Below the pieces are notes generated by a model that made no database searches, was not told the origin of the DNA, and worked only from the letters and a program-made list of their open reading frames with translations. A DNA stretch of 64,000 nucleotides, taken from assembly GCA_963931865.1 (NCBI GenBank), contig OZ007514.1:5620646-5684645 (forward strand). The letters are read 5' to 3'. Shown here in pieces: positions 1 to 13,000 of this stretch (positions are counted from its first letter, which is position 1; each line of letters opens with the position of its first letter). Source of the DNA: Axinella damicornis (taxonomy: Eukaryota > Porifera > Demospongiae > Axinellida > Axinellidae). Position numbers and translations under genes: made by a program.

Positions 1-490
1 TTTCCCGTAAACTATAATATATGCACAGTAGAAAACCAATTAGTTGTTTCAACCACAGTATATAGCCTGCAGGCTCAAGACGGGCCTGGGAACGAGGCTA
101 CGTACAACCACACATGCTGTGGTACCTGGGCACAGGCAAGCTGAGGATATAGTGGTGATGAGATCCTATTTTGGTATTAGAGAATAATTGCATATAACAA
201 CCAGCTGCCTATAACCACAATGATCAGACAATCCGCAAATTGAGGGAGTCACTAGTCACTACGTGCATTTCAAAGTTGTGCATGGCAGCAGTTGTAATTG
301 TTTCCTTCACGCATGCAGGTGACTAGTGGTTAAGATCTGTAGGATTATAACTGAGATGGTCTGGGCCAGTCTCTGAAAATCTATCATGACCACTTTCTTT
401 TTGACATATCTGTTACCAGGGTAACTACTTTGTAGGGAAAATGATTTGGTTTCCCAATACACTAGCTGAAATTTTGTACTTCTGCAATAC

Positions 491-586
491 CTTATCATGA
501 GCTCTTTTTCTCTCTGCTTCAGAAGCTGATAGCTCTTTCAACTTTTTAGCCAGCTTGGACTCCGTTCGTCTGCAGACTGCGGACTT
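491..586 (-). CDS. Coiled-coil gene, exon 17 (last seen in the window)
   Basis: Thirty-two codons (KSAVCRRTESKLAKKLKELS...), phase 0, acceptor ATTCTGTAG, donor AAG/GTATTG. The gene continues past the left edge; I see no further exon in 1-490, which contains an incomplete TAGCCTCGTTCCC-type repeat near 80-102. Confidence 0.75.
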
Positions 587-2324
587 CTACAGAATACAAA
601 CAATTAAATTTATGCTGAATTTCGAGCATTGGTCTCAGTGTGTGTGGTAGATGCATGTAAATATGGCCAACTGACATCGTTCAGCTCAGCATCAAGTTTC
701 CTTTTCATTCCTTGGGCAGCTGCATTCTTCTCTACCAGGTCCTGCAGCTGCTTTTGGTACTGAAAAGAACCATGCACAGATTTCTTGGTAAGACCTACCA
801 CTACAGGCCCTGATGTGCTAAAAGCTGTAGCTCTGGTAGTTTTCTGACCTTGCTTTGATTGCCTGTTGTGACATGGATCTCTCGTTCCATTTCAGCTAAC
901 TTGGACGAGACTTCCTAAAGTTGAATCGAAAGCCACAAGTTGATGGAGTGGTCTATGTACAACAATTGTATGGAGTTTGGTCGTCCCCTAATGATATGGA
1001 ACTGATCATTGCTTCCTATAACTTGGCTTCAACAGTTTTGTCTGTGTTACATCCATCACACTAGCACTTTATTGCATGCATTCCCGACCTTCTCCTTGTC
1101 TTTGCTCAACGCTAATGCATGTGACATCTCCTCAAGCTTGGCCTGCATTTCCTCTACTGCCTGAAGTAGAAACAAAAGCATTCAAAAGCTATTGAGACTT
1201 ACATAAAATCACCAACATAGCCATGCAACATAATCTTTAGAAAGCATTGACACTCAGTACAAATTCATCGTAGTAATACCCCCCCCCCCCCCCCCCCCCC
1301 CCCCCTCCCGTCCCAATCACGCGTAGTTAAGTACGACTTGTATGCGCACACGCAAAACAATTTAGCCTCAGCAGTGACAGTGCGGAGTAGCTCTGTTGTT
1401 AATACTAGTAATAGATCATGAGCCTTCTAAAGTTCTTGAGCAAACTGCCGGCCCCCAAGCTGAACTTGGTGGTACCACTACCAGTGAGGAGTCGTGATTG
1501 TGCTGTTTGCGTTTGCTGGTTGGAGTCTGAAAAAAGCAAGCAGATGCAATCTCAGAGGTCGTAAATTCCTAAAATTTCCTGGGGGCATGCCCCCAGACCC
1601 CCCTACAACTTACAAGAGCATGCTTTGCACGCCAGCCTACTACCGTCAAACTTTTCCCACGCTTTGCATGGACAATCAGCTTGCTCACATCATTTTCCTA
1701 CAATCGCCACTGATGGACATCGGGTGGATAATGCACATATTCCACTGCATACCCTGATTTGTGTGGGCTCTTCACAATGCACTGTCGATAATTATTAGAC
1801 TGCCATGAATCTATTCATGGTCATTGGACGACCACATGAGTGCACAAGTGAAGTACTTGAGTGCATCACTACTACTAGTACTAGTAAAACCGACTTGCCC
1901 TATATGGTAAGCAATGACATCTGATCAATGTGTCACTCCTGTACATACACTTCACAAGAACGTTAAAAGGGAATGGCCTACCTTCTCCTTTGTCTGAGCA
2001 CGTTCCTGCAGTTGTGCGTACTGGACTTTCATCCCTTCCACACATTGTACCAGCTTCCTGTTTTCTTCAGTCTTCGTTGCGGATGACCTCTCTAGTGCTT
2101 GCATCTGCTGTATTTGACCTTTAATCTTTTGAGATTTTGAATCTACTTCTTTTCGAAGTATCAGAACCTGTGCCTTCTCTGTCTCCACGTCTAGTCTAGT
2201 AGCTTCAAGCTGTTCCTTGTGGATTGAGAGCTGGGAGTTGAGGCTGCTGACAGTTGTCTGTAAATCCATCTATAAGGTGTGGGTTCAATGCAAGGTGTAT
2301 TTTATCACTCCACTTTGTTATTGC

Positions 2325-2423
<99 letters not shown>

Positions 2424-3976
2424 CCTGTCATCTCAATGATAAAATTGTTATCAATGAAAACCTGTTAGAATACACTGGGAGTTTCGGCTTCAGTGCTTCT
2501 TCTTGTAATGCTGCAGATTCCGAGCAGCAGCTTCCAGGAAGGTCCTTATTCCAGGACAACATGCAATCTGTGTGCCTGCATGCATACCTACCCCAAGGCC
2601 AATTTTACTTTCAACATAGTCTCTGAAATGAATATAACATGAACATGAATTCATGACATGTAAGCTGCAGATTCCAAGCAGCAGCTTCCAGGAAGGTCCT
2701 TATTCCAGGAAAAATGCTTGTATCCAATCTCTCACTGATTGAAGGTTATGGCTATCTCTAGGGAAGGGAATATAGCATGAATATGAATTCATGACGTGTA
2801 TGCCTATCACAAAAGGCCTTTCTTGATATTAATAATTCAGCATGAAAGCATTGTAGATGTGAACCCAGGTGAGCAGAGAAAATAGTGTCTCCTGGGAATG
2901 AGGCTAACACAATTTATGCTATATATAGCCTTGCCCTTTCCTCTTTTAACAGGATAAAACCTGAGTTGATGGTACGTAGTGACTAAGCGTAGTTGTATGT
3001 TTGATAAAAGGAATGTGTGCATGGTACATTAGTTACATGCCTATCATGATGATTTTGTAATTATGTCACCAATTTGGAGCTAAGTACAGGCTAGTGCTGT
3101 GAGCTGAGACCAGAACTACAGCCAGTTCTGAAGCAGCTGAGTGTTAATTCCATCCATTACGTGAATTTGAGCTGTTAAAGGTGAGTGAACGATTTCACTG
3201 TCTGTGTAGCTCCCAGGAAGTTTTCTCCTAGGAGTCTACTCATGCAGCTCTAGCCTCGTTCCCACGCGGCCTGGGAACGAGGCTAATGCAGCTCTCCCCT
3301 AAATATATACGAGTAGGTATGTTTCCACTAAAATAGACAGACAACATCGATCCAGGAATGTAAAGCGATTGATCCCATAGTAGATATCAGCATTCATAGC
3401 ACATGTAGATCTGTGAACTGACATCAACCTGCAAGATTGATGGTCCTGCAGAAACAGTTGGATTTCGAGGGGCAAGGTAGGGGTGAGCCCTTCGTCTTCC
3501 ACAGACAGTGACACACCACTATTGTGCACAAGTATACATGTTTGCGTTTGTAATAATGGCCAGCCAAGTTGTGGGTGTGTGACATTATGAATAGCAATTA
3601 GCAGCAGAAACAATGATTGTGATTTCTGCAAAGTATAAACGATTTTCTGCTCTCCTCTCAAATCATGCATGAAGTTCCTAATGCAGTACTTTTCCAGTTT
3701 GAGAGGACCCTGTGATCAATCTTGAAGAGGCTGTGACAATGTGTATGCTGTAAATGTTTAACACTGCATGTTAATTAGAGTTTCAAAATTATATTTTTGG
3801 CTACATCCACTTTCAATACACTTCGCGCGGCACGTGCATGAGTATCCCGTAACCTTAAGCTAGTAATACAATTGGATGGATATGTGGTTGATACTGGCAA
3901 CAGCTGAATCAAAATGAGTGTACAAAGTTGGGGTTACGGCTATTAATGACACATTCATAGACTAAGTGTGTGTGCA

Positions 3977-4019
<43 letters not shown>

Positions 4020-7000
4020 GCGTGTGAAATACATACAGTCATGTAGTATACGGGGAGGACACACTGAACAATTTGTCACTGCAATTATATAATAGCAAGT
4101 CATGGCCAGCTGCATGCAATTAAGGTTCCCACAAACAAGTTTGTAACTGTGTATTAATGGCAGGAGCCACATACAAGATTCCCACTATGGGCATAGGGCA
4201 TTGACTGGAAGGTACAACCACAGTAAGAACATTCAAAGTCCATTTGAAACAGGTGTTCTGATCCACCCTCAGCCATCCTTTGAACATCCTCCCAGGCTTC
4301 TAGAAAGCTCATGGCCTGGCGTTTACCGGCTCGTCGAGCAAAGAACCCAAAGAAACGCTTCTCTTGAGCCTTCTTTGTGAGTTGTTCAACCAACTCCGCT
4401 CGTTTGGTCCCATGCTTCGTTGCATCAGCAAACTCATTCCAGTACACCTGGGCTTCTTTCACAAAAGCAATTAACCTCCTTATTTCTCCTCGTTCCTCAT
4501 GGTAACGGGCTGCCTCCTGTTCTTCCTCTTCAATCTGTTGCGTGAGAGAGTGTATCTCACTCTTGATCTGGGAAATTTGCCCCTTACCACTTTCAATTGC
4601 ACACTCTGTATCACAAATTGCTTGCCTGGATTGCTGTATATCCCTCTCTGCTCTCGCCTGTTTATCTGCAAAATCCGATGCAACGTAAGCACATGCTGCA
4701 GTTGCTGCTACTGCAACTGGTGTTCCAATCCCAAATGTAGCTACAGAGAATAGCAGGCCTGCAACTCCTGTTACTACAGATGCTGCAATCATTCCTTCCT
4801 TGTTCTTCTTTGCTTCCTCTTGTTCCCTCTTTGCCGTAGCAAGGTCCCTCTCTGCACTTTCTAGGGTACTCCTTTGGCTGCTCAGTTCTGAACGTTTTTG
4901 TTCAAGCTGTCTCTTGATAATTCCCTTTCTCTGTCTTAATCTCTGCTCTTCGGCCTGAAGCTCCCCAACCTTGCGAGAGATGGTTCGTTCCTTCGTTATG
5001 TAATGTGTCTCCACCGCTTGTATACGTGTGGTTAGTTCTTCAGCCTCCTTCGCAAGTTTAGTGCCGTCCTTCCTTACACTGGACAGGGACTTCGACGCTT
5101 TTGCCAACCGACCGCTCTGAAGCTCATCGTGTGCCCGGAAAGCAGACGCAACAGCCCACTTTCCTCGACGCAACAACGCCATAGAAGTTACGCACAAGCT
5201 ATACAGCTACCTGTACTAAATTACGTCGGGAGAGTCTTCACAAAGTGGTTTGCTTACCACTGCGAGTGCCGATTCTACACAGTGTCTCTGGTCCACTCAA
5301 ACTCTGCTGCGCTGCTACATATACCAATCGCTGAGCAAGCAAGTAGATATTGACTTTGCTAATGGACACGCATGCGCATTCAGCATTGGCCCTGGCCCCA
5401 TCTCATTGCCCTGCTTCCTGCCGGACCAATAACTCTGAGGTCCAGCAGAAAGCGGTATAAAAAGCCGCGCGTCCTGAGTGTTTCACGGTCCCTTGAACAA
5501 CGGCTAGGCTATCGACGAGCTGAGATCTGGTAAAATGGCGACGGGAGACGACCAGCTGGTACTTTTCCAGTGCCAGGGCGAGACGTACTCGCTGATAGAA
5601 GCACCGGCGGAGACCTCGCAGTTGGTACTTGCCGAGAAAAAGCGTCTTCTCGGAGAAGTAGACCTTGAAGCTCTGGTAGGCGACCTGTCGAAAGCTGGTA
5701 AATTCATCCGGGTCGCTTATAACGGTGTTGCGGGGAACACCAAATTACAAATCACGGTCCAGGGGATTGGATATGACATAAGCAAGCTCTGCGACAAAGC
5801 TGCTATAACCATTGTGAAGTTCAGCAGAGCTTCAAACAGCATGGTGCTTGATTTGCAGTCGACATACGAATACCTGGTAGACGGCCTGGACGAGATGGCT
5901 GTTGATACGCTAGGTGCTTGTTCAATGCTAGCTGGAGATATGGCAGTTGCTGCCAAGGACCTTGGCAAGGCTTTCCAAACGGAGGAAGAAAAGATCGAAA
6001 AGATTCTGATGGAAGCGATGGTCGAGAAGGGCAACGAAGAATCTAATAGGCGAGAAAATGAAGTGAATAAACAGCAGAAGGCCGAAGCAGAGGAAGCAAG
6101 GCAAAAGGTAGTAGAAGCAGAGCAAAATGCCGAAACGGCTTATCGTCAAGCTCAGCAGGAGGAAATAGAGAATACTGGCGCATCTACCGCGCTAGCGCTG
6201 CTCAGCGTACTGTTGATTCCGGCAGCACCCTTCACCATAGCTGGCGCTGTCATGACTGGTAAAAAAGCTCGCGAAGCGAGAAAGGAGAAGATCAGGCAGC
6301 TGGAAGCCATGAAAGAACTTGCCGAACAACGAAAGAAAGCATTTGCCGAAATCGCCGACTTCGCCAAAAAAATCCATAAGTACGACGCCAACGAACAGAT
6401 GGGTATCGGAGGCGATGCAGCAATCACAGCTCTTCATAGGGCGGTTGGTGCTCTGAAGTCCCTAACCGTAACTATGTTGCGGGCAGCTGACTTCTGGAAC
6501 AAGATGCAAGTTCATTGCAAAGCAATCAGTGATATGAAAATGGAAGGGCGCTTGGAAAAAGCCCTGGAATGCGGCCAAAAAGCTCGCAAGGCTGTCTGGG
6601 CGACCCAGGCTTTCAAACGGGGAGCCATGACTTTCTTCGCGCAGTGGGTAGCACTGCAAAGCGTTTGTGCGACGTACAGTCAACAGATAAAGCCAATTCA
6701 GGAACAACTTTATCGCAGTATAGCAGAAAACCCTACGTTTAAGGAATCTCGTGCCAATATCGAGGCAATCGCGGCCGACCTCCTCAGAGAACTCGAGCAA
6801 GCGAACAAGACCATCGCCAATGAGCAAGCTCAGAATGATAAAGCAATTAAGGATCTTCAAGAAGCAGACAAAGAAGCAGATAAAAAGGAGAGCTGCTGAT
6901 GTCATAGTCAACCAGTTAAAACCTTTAGTGAAACTGCGGGCATCATAGGTATTAAATTAGTTAAGCTGGTTGCAAAGTGTATACGATGATACTCCTTTTT

Positions 7001-10000
7001 CTTGTACCGTTCTCATGTGTTCATAATCAGACATCAGTACAATCAATCAACCAATCAAACTTTATGTCACCTGCCAGGAGCAGCCAGCTCATGAGAGCTT
7101 ATGAGCCGATAACTATAAACAGAAACTGCACAGTACTGTAAACGAAGACAACTTCAGTCCACATGCAATACAGGACTTAGATAGAGGAACTTCAGTCCAT
7201 ATGCAATACAGGGAAACAGGGAGTTATACAGAGACGTCGATAGGCAGACAGGAATTGGGGAGTGCGGGAGAGAAGTATAAATGAGGGGGGGGGGGGGCAT
7301 CTTTAGCTAGGCAACCTTCTGGACTGGGATGGTACATTACAGGAGGGATTAAGGGATAGAGAAGTAGGATTTTGGGGTGGGAGTGAAATTTCCAGCTCCA
7401 ATGCGGGTATTTTATTTGTGGGGCATCAGTCCCATATTCTGATGGCTATCTAACTGGCCACTAACGTACTATAGATTCCCACGGGGATGTCACATCTGCC
7501 CCGTTGCATCCATTAATTAATTGGCTTCTGGGCTCTCATGGAGGTGGGATCCACATTAGGCACAGGCACATTCTGCTTGTAATTTTACCTATTATGCTAT
7601 GCTCAGATGCTCACACAAACACCGATTATGCTTTGTTTTCCTACCTATTATGCTCAACATTTATGCTATATCACCACTGATTCACCAACATTGGGAAGAG
7701 GATTACGATGGACTTTGCGAGTTCTGCTCAAGACCGAAGGGGTAGAACACAAATTTAAGGATGTCTTTTTCAATACCTGCCTCAAAGATGTAGACTTGTG
7801 CAACTGGAACTCTCTCTGTAGCCACTTGGGCAGTGCATCTAACCACAGGTACAATTGCGCAATGCAAACTATGACATCATGGACCACAATGAAACCCTAT
7901 TATGCCAGCATTATGCTTCACAGACAAATTAGCCTATTATGCCCAAAGCATATGCCGCAGAATGTGTGCGTGCCTAATCCGATGAATTCATATTCTCCCA
8001 GGAAGGATTCCAATTGGCCATGTGATATGATTGCACAATACACATGAGAGGAGAAGAGGCTCAGAGACTATACATCTGCACTCATTTGGGTCTGCGGATC
8101 AGTGGAACGAGACTATACATCTGCACTCATTTGGGTCTGCGGATCAGTGGAACGAGACTATACATCTGCACTCATTTGGGTCTGTGGATCAGTGGAACGA
8201 GACTATACATCTGCACTCATTTGGGTCTGTGGATCAGTGGAACGAGACTATACATCTGCACTCATTTGGGTCTGTGGATCAGTGGAACGCTGAAAGCGTG
8301 TCCACGAAATGTGCGTAAATTATATGCATTTGTGTACTTGCATGCATGTGTGTGCATAACATTATAGTCACATTGCGAGAGAGCCAAAGTGCCCCAGTAG
8401 CTACAGGCAAGGAATCTTGTCATCTCAACGTTAGTGTTAACTTGTTGAAAGCACACTGGGAGTTTCAGCTTCAGTGTTTGTTCTTGCAATGGTACACAGA
8501 TTTCCAAGCAGCCACTTCCAGGAAGGTCCTTACTCCAGGAAAATTGCAATCTCCAGAAGGGCTCACTGATTGAAGTATATTATGGCTTATCTAAACACTG
8601 ATGACGGCTGCCTGCCCCTTGGTGAATTTTACTTATAAGTCTCTGAAGGGAATAGCATGGAATTGAATTCATGGTATGTAGTTATGCATGGGTGTATCAC
8701 ATAATTATGATCAGTACACTTTATATATATGGTGCACATACAAGTTTAAAACACTCAAATCTCCTGAGCAATCCTAGTCAGCAGGCTCGCCACCCATAGA
8801 TAAACAATCTGATGTGGTATACCACATCCCCTGTAGCTGCAGCCAGGTTTACAGTAATTGGCGAGACCAAACAGAGACTGGAGACGACTTAAGGAACACT
8901 GGGATGCTTATAGGAGGGATGACAGAGAAGTTGGCTGTGGCGGAGCATGCACACACCATCCTCATCAACTGGGAGGAAACAACCTGCTGGACAGGACAGG
9001 TTGAACTGCTGGTGAGGAGACCCTGTATACACATCCAGATGATACCTGCAAAGGAGCTAGTTCTTCAACCGAGACAGAGGGCTGGAGATTCCCTGGGCTG
9101 GGGATCCCGTGTTGCCGGACCTCAGTAATGAGGAGGCTCTGATGATGTGTATATAGCTATATCCTGGGAAATCTTTATTTGTTGTTGTTGTTGTTGCTTT
9201 CACCTTGATGATGACTGAAACGTTAGTTGAAACGTGGGCAAACGTTTCCAGATCTAAAGCTGGTAACAGAGAACCACCTATGCAGGAGTCAACTGAGAAG
9301 TGCACCACTTCGACCATATATAATATAATATTATGGTTGTGGGAATAATGGACAGTTAGTGGTTTAGCCTGGTTCCCGTGCATGGTCTGGCCAGGCTCTT
9401 GTCAGCCATGCACAAGGGCCTGCATGCATGGAGCATAAACTTTCCCCAAATGTAATTGTGGCATCACCACCCAGTAAACGATCTACACCTCCAAACACCA
9501 AGACTTCAAAAATAGAGAGCTATACAGGAGGAAGCAGTTTGAGCAGCGGTTTTTATTAGCTGCTTTTCTATGCTGTGAAAGGATAGTTTTCATCAGCTTG
9601 ATGTGCACACTACTGAAGAAACCACTAATCGTAAGAAACAGAGAGTTTGAGGCATTCCAGGGCACTTTGCTACTTTGGAAAGAAAGTGAAAGTACTTTTG
9701 ATGATAGTACCTTGGATGAATACCTGTGTACCTTGTATCTTGTTTGCACTTTAGTGAAAGGATTACATGTATCTTGTCAGAGATGGCGAATAACTACATT
9801 TTGGGGGAGGGGACTTGGTGGTAGACTACGTATGTGCATCCATATATATACACGTACCTTGTGGGCTTCACTCTGGGCCTGCAGCAGCATCAACTTCTGT
9901 TGCGTACTTTCCAGCTCTCGCTGCACCTCCATCTTCGCAGCACCTAGGGTCTCCTGTGATGAGCTGAGCTGGTGCTTCACTGAATGTACCTCACCATGAA

Positions 10001-13000
10001 GCGAGTCCACAATGGCTTCTACAGCAAGCTGCATCAAGGGAGGTGGATAGTAGTAGTCTTGGGTGCTCACAAAATATAAATTAAGCAGGAATGCCGGACC
10101 TAGCCTAGGCTCCCCCCCCCTGTGCAGTTGTGCAGGAGGCAGGATGAGAATGAGGCCAGGATTTGAGGATATTCCTTAAGCATATATACAAGGAAAAGGG
10201 TTGCATGCAATTGGAGATAAATTTCATACCGTACTATTGTAACATGTGCTTATGTACAAATGTACAATTTCCTTGTAGTTTCTCTATAATATATAGCCTC
10301 GGTCCCTGTCCCACGCCCAGCTTTTCGTCGCTTGCATGCAGTACGTACTGCAAGCGACGAAAAGCTGGGCGTGGGACCGGGACTGGGGGTTTCTCCAGGT
10401 TTGTTGTCTAGGGTCACTCACTCAACGTACACGTCCCAGTACCTTTTCCTTTTGAGCAGTTTCCTTTGCCAGTGAAAGTTCCCCAAGTGCTTGATTTGTG
10501 CTCTGAAGTTCAGCTCGAAGAGATGTGATCTTCCCTTCCTGAGCCTCTATCGTCTTCCTCATCTCCTCTGACTTCTGCTTTTGAGCTGTCAGTGGCCAGT
10601 GAAACATACAACATACAACATTCAAACAGGTGGACATGCAACACAACTGCATATTTAAGGCTAGTTGGGAGGGCATCAGTATTTGTGAATCAAGTACAAA
10701 TGGAACATTAGGCACAAATCCCATGCAGTTGGCAATCCCTAAAGTAGGAGTCTTTGCAAAATGCGTTTTAGAAGGTTTTGAGTTAGGCATTTTTTCAAAG
10801 GGGTGCATGATTTTAATGCATTTGTACACAATTTGGGCAATTCCCCACATTTAATTGCATGGTGTGCCTATTTTTAGATGCTGAATTCACACGTGCCACA
10901 TAGCGCATGCCACATACAGAGCATATTGAATCGCAGCACGAGGGAACCTATGATTGAGTTTTCTAGCTAAGTCTGCATCCCTTAGCAACATGTGGCAAAA
11001 TGACATTCCTGATTTCTGTTGCTATAGCAACAACATCCCTTTCACCCATTCCTGATTCTGTTGCTATAGCAACAACAACCCTTTCACCATTCCTGATTTC
11101 TGTTGCTATAGCAACAACAACCCTCTCACCCATTCCTGATTTCTGTTGCTATAGCAACAACAACCCTTTTCACCCATTCCTGATTTCTGCTGCTATAGCA
11201 ACAACAACCCTTTCACCCATTGGTAAACGGGCTATATCAGGCTTGTAATAAATTGGAGTTGTGGTGTTGGAGTATATGGCCTTGTGGAATTGAGCTATTG
11301 AACCCCATGGATATGATTTGTTTCCATTGGAGGTACCTTCAGTGGAAAAACTCACAGATTTGTTACAGCAAGTTTGAATGACACACAGAAAGAGTCATAC
11401 CGGTATGTTGAAACTCTGTTCCGAAGTAGAGACGTTACTTGACAAAATGCCATCGTTTCACAAACCTGGAATTTCATTCTAACCACGTACGTACATAAGG
11501 TCCATTTATAGTGCAAGTACCTTCGCTCATTCACTGGCACCGGACAGCTCTCTGTGCAGAGCTGCTGCTCCCCGATTGCGTCCACTTTAACTGCTGCTCC
11601 CCGATTGCATTGATCCACTTCAACTGGTGCTCCCCGTTTGCGACCGCTTCAGCTGCTGCTCCCTGATTGTGTCCGCTTCAACTGCTGCTCCCCAATTACG
11701 TCTGCTTGTAGGTCCAGCTGTTCTGGAAGAGTCCAGCCCATGCTCAATGTTCTCGAACAGTCTTCACAGAGTTCAAGGTTCAAGTATGAAGGTCTTGCAT
11801 TACTATAGTCGGGTCTAGTCCCGCCCCATGAACATCCGTCACGCACACACACATGTTAAAATCTATATTGATGGGTAGTATTCATACCTTCTTTTATGGC
11901 TTTCAGTTCCATCTTAACAGTAGTATGGGCCTTGTCTTCTTCAGACGCCTGTGGGTGGTCATTGTGAATTGAGGTCAATTGGAGGTTGCTGCTGAACATC
12001 TCATTTCACCCTTACCAACATGCATGCAGTGGACATGGCTGGCTGTTACAAGGTTTCTATGCATGTATAATATTATGTAACTGTGGTGTACTGTGGTATT
12101 TCAAACTTGGGTGGATGTTTCCCTATACTGGTAGACAGGCACCAACATTCTACCCCAGATGTGCCTTCAAAAACATTGAAAGTGAAAGCCCTGTGCTTGT
12201 GTTCTACTACTGGATTAGATAAGGGTACTGTATAAATGAGGTTAGTCTTTGAGGGAGAGCAGACATAGTCATACATGACCACATCCTCCTGCTCATTTAG
12301 AAAGCCCACAGTACAACAGTTTCTGTTGGAGTAGTTATTCATGAAAATTAACGTTTACGAGCAAGTATCACCACACTAACACTTAAGGGTGTGGGAGAAG
12401 GCTGGGCTTATTTCAGCTATATCCCCAGGACCTTTATTTTAATGAAGCACCTTGAATTCCAGCTCTTTCTTCATCGCAGCAACTTGTTCTGCGAGACCTC
12501 CCTCCTTCTGTTTGCTTTCCCTCAAAACTTGCTGCATGTTGGTGCGCAAGCTGGCCAGTTCCTCATTCTTCTTTTGAAGCTCTTCTCGCAGCTGGGCTAT
12601 GGATCCACTGGTTGTCCCATGCAGCTGAAGGGGGTGATCAGAAACGTTGTACCAAAATTGTTGGTTAGATAATTGTAAGCTCCTGAAGAGGATACAAAAC
12701 CAGCCAAGAGCGCATGAGTAGGTCGCACCCTCCGGGGAGCACGACCTACTTATGCGCTCTTGAACCAGCTCATCAGCCTGCCTCATAATTCAATAACAAA
12801 ATTCGTCATGAATGCAGAAAGGGCCGATCACCTCAGTCCTGTCGAAATTAGTTGTAATTCTACACAAAAGTCAACCACTTTACCATACCCTGGGTGTCAC
12901 TAATCGCTGGACTACTAATAAATCATAGGACTGGAATGCATATGGCATGGACTGGACTGGAATCTTAAATTTCATTTATACGCACTGTGGTATGCAATTA

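Larger units (their letters stand above)
2270..4153. other. Intronic DNA without a recognised gene
   Basis: Contains a (GA)n tract, two related repeats at about 2470-2580 and 2655-2790 that recur near 8440-8690 (core CTTCCAGGAAGGTCCTTA), a foldback element at 3251-3285 and a (GT)n tract. I see no coding exon. Confidence 0.7.

Noticed and set aside
4480..4753. Opposite-strand and other-frame ORFs over the intronless genes
   Set aside because: They are shadows of the 342- and 454-residue genes and have no motif support.
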